Shown: positions 36,675-45,500 of the stretch, one piece after another
How the letters are laid out: every line of letters starts with the position of its first letter
Position numbering within the stretch: position 1 is the stretch's first letter
Program-made: the position numbers and the translations under genes
NCBI GenBank assembly: GCA_012960035.1
Contig: DUBZ01000013.1
Span: 107,120 to 171,119 of the forward strand
From: Myxococcales bacterium
Lineage (GTDB): Bacteria > Myxococcota_A > UBA9160 > UBA4427
DNA: 64,000 nucleotides
Direction of reading: 5' to 3'
Notes under the pieces: model-generated
Database searches by the model: none
What the model was told of the DNA's origin: nothing
Seen by the model: the letters and a program-made list of their open reading frames with translations, nothing else

Positions 36675-37988
36675 TTGGCTATTGACGTCGTGACGGCGAA
36701 ACTTCCACCGACTCCAATGGAAAGGTCGCCCGTTCCCGAGTTGGGAACCGCGCCGATTCCGAAGGAGCGCTACGTCTCGCCGCAATACAAGGCGCTCGAA
36801 GACCAGCGACTCTGGCCGAAGGTCTGGCTGTTGGCGGGTTTCGAAAGCGATCTCGCTGAGCCGGGTAGCTACTTCACATACGAAGTTGGCCGTGATTCTG
36901 TGTTGGTCGTACGGCAAGCCGACGGCGGGATCGCGGCGTTCCATAACGTGTGCACGCATCGTGGAAACCGACTCGTCGAACCGGGGCGTGGCCGCGCGGG
37001 GTCCTTCACGTGTTTGTTCCACGCGTGGCGGTTTGGGGTCGATGGATCACTCGAGCACGCCGTGGATGCAGAAACCTTCAGTCAGGGATGTCCGAGTGAC
37101 GAGTTGGGATTGCGCCCCGTGCACTGCGATCAATGGGCTGGCTTCGTCTTCATCAATCTCGACCCCGATGCCGACACGCTCGAAAGTTACCTGGAGAACA
37201 TTCCCGAGCACCTCGATCCCTATCACTTCGAAGAGATGAAGATCCTCAACGAGTACACGATCGAGGTCCCCTGCAACTGGAAGACTTCGATGGACGCGTT
37301 CCACGAGTCGTATCACATCATGGGAACGCACCCCGACACGCTCGACGTAAACGACGACGTGAACTGTGTGTACGATTGCTTCGGTCGTCACTCGCGAATG
37401 ATTTTGCAGCTCGCCGTTGCAAGCCCGCGACACCCCGAGCATGGCAAAGTGAACGAAACCATTCGCGAACACTTCCTCACCAGCGCGGGGATCGACCCGG
37501 CGACGTTCACCGGTGGTGCGCTTGATGTTCGACCCGCGATCGCGAAAGCGGTGCGCGAGATTCAAGGTCCCGCGATGGGGGCCGACTTTTCAGAACTCAA
37601 CGACGCGCAGCTCGTCGACGATTTTCACTACAGCATCTTTCCCAACATCACATTCAATATCTTCGGTCGCAGCGCCTGGTTGTTCCGCCATCGTCCGCAC
37701 CCGACGGATCCCGACCGCATGTTCTTCGACTTCTACAACTTGGTGCGCTTGCCCAACGCAGACATCCCCCGCCCTGAGCCGGAGTTCCATGTCGCAAGCG
37801 ATGACTTGCTGCTTCAGCCTGTTGGCGGCGGTGGCGAACTTCTGGCCCAGGACACGTACAATCTGCCGCGCATTCAGAATGGGATGCATTCGGCGGGCTT
37901 TACGGGTTTGCACCTTGGCAACCAAGAAATCCGCATACGTCACTTCCATCACAACATGGATCAATATCTCGAAAGTGAGGGCTCGTAG
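36675..37988 (+). CDS. Rieske-type aromatic ring-hydroxylating oxygenase, large subunit
   Basis: 437-residue oxygenase component. The Rieske [2Fe-2S] site is CTHRGN with its partner CLFHAW at about residues 93-118. The catalytic non-haem iron site is DAFHESYHIMGTHPDTL, which supplies Asp and two His. Starts at TTG behind GAGGAGA. A Rieske ferredoxin starts three bases downstream, consistent with a two-component electron supply, but no reductase is adjacent. The hydroxylated substrate is unknown; it is not recognisable as benzene- or naphthalene-type. Confidence 0.85.
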   Translation: MAIDVVTAKLPPTPMERSPVPELGTAPIPKERYVSPQYKALEDQRLWPKVWLLAGFESDLAEPGSYFTYEVGRDSVLVVRQADGGIAAFHNVCTHRGNRLVEPGRGRAGSFTCLFHAWRFGVDGSLEHAVDAETFSQGCPSDELGLRPVHCDQWAGFVFINLDPDADTLESYLENIPEHLDPYHFEEMKILNEYTIEVPCNWKTSMDAFHESYHIMGTHPDTLDVNDDVNCVYDCFGRHSRMILQLAVASPRHPEHGKVNETIREHFLTSAGIDPATFTGGALDVRPAIAKAVREIQGPAMGADFSELNDAQLVDDFHYSIFPNITFNIFGRSAWLFRHRPHPTDPDRMFFDFYNLVRLPNADIPRPEPEFHVASDDLLLQPVGGGGELLAQDTYNLPRIQNGMHSAGFTGLHLGNQEIRIRHFHHNMDQYLESEGS

Positions 37989-37991
37989 TCG

Positions 37992-38327
37992 GTGGCTGGA
38001 AATGTGGAAGCGATCTTTGTTGAAACCGATGTGCCCGAACCTGGAAATACGAGATCCATCACGGTAAACGAGCAGAAGGTTCTGCTCTGCAACATCGATG
38101 GCGAAGTGTTCGCGATCGAAAACTCCTGCACCCATGCGCGGGTGCTATTGAGTTCGGGGCGCTTGATCGGTGGCGAGATCGAATGTCCGGTACACGGTGC
38201 CCGCTTTGACGTCCGCACTGGGGCCGTGATGTGCCCGCCTGCACGAAAAGGGCTGCAGTCCTTTCCTGTGTGCGTGGTTGATGGCGGTGTCGAGGTAAGG
38301 CTAAGCGAGGAGTCTACGCCGCAATAG
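37992..38327 (+). CDS. Rieske [2Fe-2S] ferredoxin
   Basis: 111-residue ferredoxin. Cluster ligands lie in SCTHARVLL and ECPVHGARFD (Cys-x-His and Cys-x2-His). It likely feeds electrons to the Rieske oxygenase whose stop is three bases upstream. Starts at GTG. The 3' end falls inside the first half of a direct-plus-inverted repeat that runs to 38391, so its last codons may be recently altered. Confidence 0.82.
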   Translation: MAGNVEAIFVETDVPEPGNTRSITVNEQKVLLCNIDGEVFAIENSCTHARVLLSSGRLIGGEIECPVHGARFDVRTGAVMCPPARKGLQSFPVCVVDGGVEVRLSEESTPQ

Positions 38328-38391
38328 GTGTACGTGACCCCATGTGGAGACAATGCCGATGGCGGTGTCGAGGTAAGGCGTAGACTCCTCG
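38280..38391. repeat. Direct repeat plus inverted repeat (template-switch-like)
   Basis: A 22-base segment starting GATGGCGGTGTCGAGG occurs at 38280-38301 and again at 38358-38379. The following 15 bases CGAGGAGTCTACGCC (38306-38320) appear reverse-complemented at 38377-38391. A strand-switch during replication would create this pattern. It covers the end of the Rieske ferredoxin gene and could also fold as a long hairpin. Confidence 0.75.
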
Positions 38392-38414
38392 GCGCGCCAA
38401 AGGAAAAACGCCTG

Positions 38415-38659
38415 ATGAGTCCTACGTTGATGATCGTCGCATTCTGGCTCTTGTTTGCTGCTACGCACATCGCTCTTTCCAGCGTCAAACCTAGGCCTGG
38501 CATCGTCGGAGTCATCGGCGGTGGTGGCTTCCTGGGAATGTATTCCCTCGTTGCCTTCGCAACGTTCGTCCCGATGGTGAGCACCGACTTCGGGAACAAG
38601 CACTCGGGCCCATGCTCTGGTCCATAGCGGCCGCTTCGAACCGGGGTCGCACTCACTAA
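38415..38659 (+). pseudogene. Truncated NnrU family membrane protein
   Basis: From ATG 38415 the reading begins MSPTLMIVAFWLLFAATHIAL and continues through GGGGFLGMYSLVAFATFVPMV to NKHSGP, the NnrU pattern in which NKHxGPxLW is expected next. Here PMLW appears only after a one-base shift, and that frame ends within about 16 codons at a stop next to the convergent MFS gene. Only the first third of a protein of about 200 residues remains. NnrU is associated with nitrite/nitric oxide reduction and chlorophyll/carotenoid enzymes in some bacteria; nothing functional is expected here. Confidence 0.6.
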
Positions 38660-40002
38660 GCGTCGATGCCTACTTCCCTGGCCGGCGGCCCTGGCGACAG
38701 CAGCGCGAAGACGAACACCGCGGCCGAAATCGCGCAGCACCATAGAAGCCCCAACCGGTACGAACCGAGGAACGTTTTTGCTGCGGCGAGGAGGGCGGGG
38801 CCGAGGGCGCTGCCTGCAACCATGCAACTCATCTGCACGCTCGAAATTGCACCGAGGTGTGCGCGTCCGAAGAAATTCGGAATCGCGACGTTGAGCAGGG
38901 TGCTGAATAGCCCGCCCGCGCAACCCCAACCCACGATCATCATGACGAGAAATGGGGGCTCGCCAAGGCGTCCGGCGCCCACGTATGCGAGGCACTGAAA
39001 ACTTGTGAAAGCCAAGACCAGCGATTTTACCGACACACGGTCTGCGAGCCACCCAGAGAACAGACCCACGCATGTGCTGACGATCGCGTTGGGGATAAAA
39101 ATTTTGACGGCGTCGCGTGCTCCGATGCCTGTGTCGATGCCAATGTCCATGATGTGAAACGTGACGCCGGTGAACACCATGGCCTGCACGGTGAGTGCGA
39201 GTGTTACGGACCAGAAGCGCGCGGTGCGAAGCGCTTCGTCACGGGTGAAACTCAGCTCGCCTGGTTGCGTCGCTTCGGTTACAGCGGCGGCGTCTGGATT
39301 GGGCGCAGCGTCGCCATCCATGAGAAGCCCATGTTCTTCGGGGCTCTCGCGAAAGAAGATCAAGGCGACCGTTCCCATACCGAAGCCCACGACACCCGCG
39401 AGGATGAACCATGCCCCTCTCCAGCCGGCGAAGTCGATCAATAGCTGAAGTAAAACCGGCGCGATCGCAAACCCGCCCGAGATAAACAAACCTGAAATGC
39501 CGCCAACCAAGCCACGCCGTCGTTCGAACCACTTGGCCATCATGGTGCGCGATGCGATGGTGAGCATGCCCTGGCCACTAAAGCGCAGAACCATGAAGCC
39601 CAGCGTCAGGATGCATCCGGCTACGAGAGATGTTTTTTCGAAACCGCCAAGCTCCGAAGCCGCGTGGGCCAGGATGTCGAGTTGTGCGAAGGCACAGAGT
39701 GTTGGGGCAATCACCGCGCAAGCGAATATGGCGGTGATGCGCGAACCGTGACGGTCGAGAAAGAGTCCCCCTCTCGGCAACAACAAACTACTCGCAAGCG
39801 TGCCGCCGAGGTAGGTGTAGGTCAGTTCAAGTCGGGTGAGCCCGGTGGCGGCGATCAAGTGGTCGGTGAAGACACTGACCCCCATCGTCTGACCGGGGAT
39901 GCTCATCACGACGCCTACCGTTGCCGCCGCGACAATTGCCCACCCATAGAAAAAGGGAAGCTTTTCGGGGGCGAAGGGGAAGTTGGGTGCGAGGCGGGCC
40001 AT
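38656..40002 (-). CDS. MFS transporter
   Basis: 448-residue major facilitator superfamily protein with about twelve membrane helices. It begins with FFYGWAIVAAATVG, and has LDRHGSR between helices 2 and 3 (the DRxGxR signature loop) and a second-half WLADRVSVKSL. The pattern fits the oxalate/formate or monocarboxylate-like MFS group, but the substrate is unclear. ATG at 40002 is chosen since upstream in-frame codons do not look coding. Transcribed divergently from the molybdopterin oxidoreductase gene with about 190 bases between. Confidence 0.82.
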   Translation of the reverse strand: MARLAPNFPFAPEKLPFFYGWAIVAAATVGVVMSIPGQTMGVSVFTDHLIAATGLTRLELTYTYLGGTLASSLLLPRGGLFLDRHGSRITAIFACAVIAPTLCAFAQLDILAHAASELGGFEKTSLVAGCILTLGFMVLRFSGQGMLTIASRTMMAKWFERRRGLVGGISGLFISGGFAIAPVLLQLLIDFAGWRGAWFILAGVVGFGMGTVALIFFRESPEEHGLLMDGDAAPNPDAAAVTEATQPGELSFTRDEALRTARFWSVTLALTVQAMVFTGVTFHIMDIGIDTGIGARDAVKIFIPNAIVSTCVGLFSGWLADRVSVKSLVLAFTSFQCLAYVGAGRLGEPPFLVMMIVGWGCAGGLFSTLLNVAIPNFFGRAHLGAISSVQMSCMVAGSALGPALLAAAKTFLGSYRLGLLWCCAISAAVFVFALLSPGPPAREVGIDA

Positions 40003-40194
40003 GGTTGTGGCGTACCCTAGCAGGCGCTCGTACGGGGGGACTCTCGCGCTGCAGTTTCGAATCGGGGGTTGCGTGCGGTTTGTCCCGTGACGCTGAGGCG
40101 GAGTTGCGCGGCTGCGCCTGTACGCGAGTCGATGTCGTAAATCGCCCCATGTTAAACTCACGGACAACCCGATGACCCGCGAGAGGATTCCCCG

Positions 40195-42459
40195 ATGGCC
40201 AGCCCGACCCCCACCGCGCCTTCCAACTCCGAAACCATTACGCGGTCGTGTCCGATCTGCGAAGCGTGTTGCGGTCTCGAACTGAAAGTCGATCGGGTGC
40301 AGAAGAAGATCTTGTCGGTGCGCGGTGACGACAATGACCCGCGCAGCAAAGGCTACGTCTGCCCCAAAGCGACCGCGGTGAAGGGTTTGTACGAAGACCC
40401 AGAGCGCCTAACGCGCCCACTTCGAAAGACCGAAAGCGGCTGGGAAGAAATCTCATGGGACGAGGCGTATCGCTACGCGGGCGAACGGCTCTCTTCGATT
40501 CGCGAAGCCCACGGCAAAGACGCGATCGCGACCTATATCGGGAACCCGATCGGACACAGCGCTTCGGGGATGCTGAACTTTCCCATGTATTTGCAAGCGA
40601 TGGACAGCGAGCGGTTGTTCTCGGCTGGCAGCATGGACCAACAGCCGAAGAACCTGACAAGCAGCATCATGTACGGCGATATGTGGGCGATTTCGATCCC
40701 TGACATTCAGCGCACCCAGTACATGCTTTCACTCGGTGGCAATCAGCTTGTGTCGCAGGGCAGCTTGATGTCCGCACCCAACGCCAAGAAAGAAATTCAA
40801 AACCTGCAGGCCCGCGGTGGACGTCTCATCGTCATGGACCCGCGCCGCACCGAAACGGCCGAAGCCGCCGACGCCCATCACTTCATCGTGCCGGGTACAG
40901 ACGCCTTCTTCTTGTTTGCACTGGTCAATGTCTTCTTCGCCGAAGACCTCGTGAACTTGGGCCGACTCGCGGACTTCACGGACGGGGTCGATCGCGTCCG
41001 GGAACTCGCCCAACCCTTTTCACCAGAAACGGTTGCCGAAACAACCGGTATTCCCGCCGCCGCCATTCGCACGATTGCGCGCGATTTCGCCGGGGCGGAT
41101 CGTGCGGTCTGTTACGGACGCATCGGCACCTGCACCCAAGAGTTCGGAACCCTCGCGAGCTGGCTCGTCGATGTGGTGAACGTGCTCACCGGCAACCTTG
41201 ACCGTGAAGGCGGGTCGATGTTCACGCGACCGGCAACGGGACAGACCGAGCCCTACTTGTGGGACGGCGCTGAACTCAACTACGGACGCTGGAAGTCGAG
41301 CGTGCGGGGCATTCCCGAATACGAAGCGCAGCTGCCGGTTGCCGTGATGGCGGAAGAGTTGGAAGAGGCGTCGGCGGGAGAGGGGCGGGCGCGCGCACTC
41401 GTCACGGTTTGCGGAAACCCCGTGCTTTCATCGCCGAATGGCGCTCGGCTTTCTGCGGCAATGGAAGAACTTGACTTCATGGTCGCGGTCGACATCTACT
41501 TGAACGAGACGACGCGACATGCCGACTTGATCTTGCCGACCACGGTCCAGATGGAGAGCTCGAACTACGACTTCTTGTTTGCCGGTACCGCGGTTCGAAA
41601 CTTCGCGCGCTACTCGCCGCAAATCTTCGACCCCGCCGAGGGTCTTCAAGACCTAGGTGATGTTCTCCTAGAACTCACCGCGCACACTGCGGGCACAGAA
41701 GGTTCGGTGCTCGATACGATGCTCTTCGAGGGGATGCTCGCGACGTTCATCGGGAAACCGGGGACACCGTGCGAAAACGTTTCCATCGACGATGCCCGGG
41801 CGAAGCTCGGCACCGAGCGCGGGATTGAACGGCTCCTCGATCTGATGATTCGGTCGGGTCCCTACGGCGATGCGTTTGATGACGCATCGGACGGTCTCAC
41901 GCTCACCCAACTTCGCGACGCGAACGCGGCGGTGGATCTCGGTGCCCTAGAACCGCGTCTGCCCGAAATGATCCGCAAAGATCATGGCCGTTTGAAACTT
42001 GTGCATGAGATCTTCGAAACCGACATCGAGCGGCTGCTGGCCAGCATGGAAGAACGTCGCGATGCCGATCGGCTGGTGCTGATCGGTCGACGTCAGTTGC
42101 GCAACATGAACACGTGGCTCCACAACCTGCCCAATCTCGCCAAGGGGCCGGAACGCTGCACCTTGCTGGTGAATCCACGGGATGCGGCACGCCTCGGCTT
42201 GAGCGATGGCGGTACCGCGAAGATTTCGGCGCGGGCCGGGAGCGTGACGGCGCCGGTCGTGTTGAGCGACGAAATGATGCAGGGCGTCGTGAGCCTGCCC
42301 CACGGTTATGGCCACGACACCAACAACACTCGGATCTCGGTTGCGAACGAAAAGCAGGCTGGAACGAACGCAAACCAGCTCCTCGACGAATACACGATGG
42401 ACGTACCCTCGGGCACGAGCGTCGCGAACGGGATCGTGGTGCAGGTTGCGCCGGCCTAA
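40195..42459 (+). CDS. Molybdopterin oxidoreductase, large subunit
   Basis: 754-residue protein of the DMSO reductase/formate dehydrogenase superfamily. The N-terminal [4Fe-4S] site is CPICEACC near residues 19-26 with a fourth ligand in GYVCPKA. A molybdopterin-guanine dinucleotide binding core follows (DPRRTETAEAADAH, GRIGTC, TGNLDREGG). The C-terminal MoCo-binding domain has RRQLRNMNTWLHN, VNPRDAARLG and HGYGH. It may reduce or oxidise small molecules at a Mo/W centre. No small Fe-S or membrane subunit is next to it, so its electron partner is elsewhere. Confidence 0.85.
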   Translation: MASPTPTAPSNSETITRSCPICEACCGLELKVDRVQKKILSVRGDDNDPRSKGYVCPKATAVKGLYEDPERLTRPLRKTESGWEEISWDEAYRYAGERLSSIREAHGKDAIATYIGNPIGHSASGMLNFPMYLQAMDSERLFSAGSMDQQPKNLTSSIMYGDMWAISIPDIQRTQYMLSLGGNQLVSQGSLMSAPNAKKEIQNLQARGGRLIVMDPRRTETAEAADAHHFIVPGTDAFFLFALVNVFFAEDLVNLGRLADFTDGVDRVRELAQPFSPETVAETTGIPAAAIRTIARDFAGADRAVCYGRIGTCTQEFGTLASWLVDVVNVLTGNLDREGGSMFTRPATGQTEPYLWDGAELNYGRWKSSVRGIPEYEAQLPVAVMAEELEEASAGEGRARALVTVCGNPVLSSPNGARLSAAMEELDFMVAVDIYLNETTRHADLILPTTVQMESSNYDFLFAGTAVRNFARYSPQIFDPAEGLQDLGDVLLELTAHTAGTEGSVLDTMLFEGMLATFIGKPGTPCENVSIDDARAKLGTERGIERLLDLMIRSGPYGDAFDDASDGLTLTQLRDANAAVDLGALEPRLPEMIRKDHGRLKLVHEIFETDIERLLASMEERRDADRLVLIGRRQLRNMNTWLHNLPNLAKGPERCTLLVNPRDAARLGLSDGGTAKISARAGSVTAPVVLSDEMMQGVVSLPHGYGHDTNNTRISVANEKQAGTNANQLLDEYTMDVPSGTSVANGIVVQVAPA

Positions 42460-42542
42460 AGAGCGTCGCGGGCGGGTCTGTGTCAGCCGTTTGTCAGCAA
42501 GGCGCGTCCGTTTGATTTTATACTGGCCCGGGCGCTGCTAAC

Positions 42543-45500
42543 TTGGCTCGACCCATGTCGATGCCCGCAACCCATCCCGTCCTTGAAGCCTTTCATCCCG
42601 CCGTTCGAACCTGGTTCGAGCGCAAGTTTCCCGAAGGGCCGACGGAACCCCAGGCCGCGGGTTGGCCCGCGATCGCGCGCAACGTCGACACGCTCATCGC
42701 AGCGCCGACCGGTTCGGGCAAAACCCTTTCCGCGTTCATGGTCTGCATCGATCGCTTGTACCGCGAAGCCGAAGGGTTTCGCTTGGGCGAAGCCGACCGG
42801 GACGGAACTCAGGTCGTTTATGTCTCGCCGCTAAAGGCGCTCGGCGTCGACATCAAGAAGAACCTCGACGAGCCGCTCGCCGAAATTGCAACGATCGCGA
42901 AAGAGTTAGGCAGCGCTGCGCCGGACATTCGCGTTGGCGTTCGCAGCGGAGACACGCCAGCGAGTCAGCGCGCTTCCATGTTGAAGCGCCCGCCGCAGTT
43001 GTTGATTACAACGCCCGAGTCGTTGTACCTGATGATTACCGCCGAGCGGAGTCGCGAGATCCTGCGCGGTGTCCACACGGTGATCGTCGACGAAATTCAT
43101 GCCGTCGCCCGGGACAAGCGCGGTTCGCATCTCGCGCTTTCACTCGAACGGCTCGCAGCACTTTGCGATACGCGGCCGACTCGGATCGGTTTGTCCGCAA
43201 CCCAGCGACCGATCGAAACGATCTCGCGGTTGCTCGTCGGAGCTGGCGCGGAGCGATCCAACGCAGACTTGTCGCCCGCTTGTCAGGTGGTCGACTGCGG
43301 GCACCAGCGCACGCTCGATCTTGCGGTCGGGCTTCCGGAAAGCGATCTCGAAGCGGTGGCTTCGGGCGAGCAGATGGGAGAGGTGCTCGACCAAATCGCA
43401 AACCTCGTAGGGCAACACACCACGACGCTGGTCTTCGTTAATACACGACGCCTCGCTGAACGCTTGGCCCACCTACTCGTTGACAGATTGCCCGCCGAAA
43501 GTGTTGCCGCACATCACGGCAGCTTGTCGAAAGACCGCCGGCATCGGGTCGAGACAAGACTGCGCGCTGGCGACCTCAAGGTGTTGGTCGCAACAGCGTC
43601 GCTGGAATTGGGCATCGATATCGGTCCGGTCGATCTCGTTTGTCAGATCGGCTCTCCTCGCGCGATTGGAACGTTCTTGCAGCGTGTCGGGCGTTCTGGG
43701 CATTCACGCGGTGGAACGCCCAAGGGTCGCCTCTATCCGATGACGCGAGACGAGCTTGTCGAATGTGCAGGGCTGCTTCGCGCCGTCGTCGCGGGCCGAC
43801 TCGACGCGATCTTGCCTCCCGTCGCACCGATCGACATCCTGGCTCAGCACATTGTCGCTGCCTGTGGCGCCGAAGAGTGGAAGGAAGACGCGCTCTTTGA
43901 GTTGCTCATCAAGGCGTCACCGTTCAAAGACGTGACTCGGGAGCAGTACGACGAACTGATCGCGATGCTTTCGGACGGCGTCGTAACCGCGCGGGGGCGC
44001 CGCGGTGCTTATCTCCATCGCGACCAAGTCAACGGCGTCATTAAAGGACGTCGCGGCGCACGCCTTGCGGCGCTGACGTCGGGCGGTGCGATCCCCGACC
44101 GCGCCGACTACCGGGTCATCATGGACCCCGACGAAACGTTCATTGGCACGGTCGACGAAGACTGGGCGATCGAAAGCATGGCGGGGGACATTTTCCTGCT
44201 CGGCAGTACGTCGTGGCGTATTCGCCGGGTCGAAGCGGGTGTTGTACGCGTGACCAATGCGGAAGGTGCACCGCCAACCATTCCGTTCTGGTTCGGTGAA
44301 GCCCCGGCTCGCACCGAAGAACTTTCGGATGAAGTGTCGAGCTTGCGGCAAGAGTTTTCACTCTGGCTCGAGCGGAATGACCCGGACGGCGGCCGCGGCT
44401 GGTTGCGCGAAGCCTGCTGTCTCGATGAAAACGCCGCGGATCAGATCGCACGCTACTTGACGGTGGGGCGCACGAATCTGGGGGTGTTGCCGACCCGAAA
44501 GCAGATGGTGATCGAACGCTTCTTCGACGATACGGGCGGAATGCAGCTTGTCGTTCATTCACCTCTCGGCGGGCGTATCAACCGTGGTCTCGGCCTCGCG
44601 CTGCGCAAAAAATTCTGTGTGAACTTCGACTTCGAACTGCAAGCGGCGGCCAGCGACGATGCCATCGTCTTGTCGTTAGGCCCGCAGCACAGCTTTCCTC
44701 TTGAAGATGTCCCAAAATTTTTGCATCCGAACAGTGTCGAAGAGGCACTGTCCCAGGCCGTCTTGACTTCGCCGATGTTCACCGCTCGATGGCGTTGGAA
44801 TTTGAATCGCGCCTTGCTTGTGCTCCGCTTTCAGGGCGGAAGGCGAAACCCGCCGCCGATCCAACGCATGCAGGCGGACGACTGGATGGCAGCGCTCTTT
44901 CCGAGCCTCGCAGCGTGTGCGGACAATCTGGACGCGGGCCCGATCGAAATTCCAAAGCATCCGATGGTTCGGCAGACACTCTACGACTGCCTGCATGAGG
45001 CGATGGACCTTCCTGGTGTGATCGAGGTCGTGAAGGGCTTGCGTTCTGGTGACGTGAAGGTGCATTGCGTAGATACCACCGAGCCTTCTGTGCTGTCGCA
45101 TGAAATTTTAAATAGCCGCCCATACACTTTCCTCGACGATGCACCGCTCGAAGAGCGTCGGACCCGAGCGGTCAAGATGCGGCGCGGCTTGCCCGTCGAA
45201 GCGCGAGAGCTTGGAAGACTTTCGCCGGATGCAATCGCTCAGGTGCGCGAAGAAGCGCACCCGATGCCACGCAATCCCGACGAAGTTCACGACTGGTTGC
45301 TTTCCCTGGGCGTCGCGCGACCGGAGCCAGGGTGGCGGGAAGACTTTGAGGCGCTCACGCAGATGGGTCGCGCCTACACGGTCCGCGTCGGAGATACTCG
45401 CTTGTGGTGTGCGGCCGAACGCCGCCGCGCCGCCGAAGTCATCTTCCCCGGTGCGCTGTTTGAACCCAGCACGGCACTGCCCGAGGCCATGGCGACGCAC

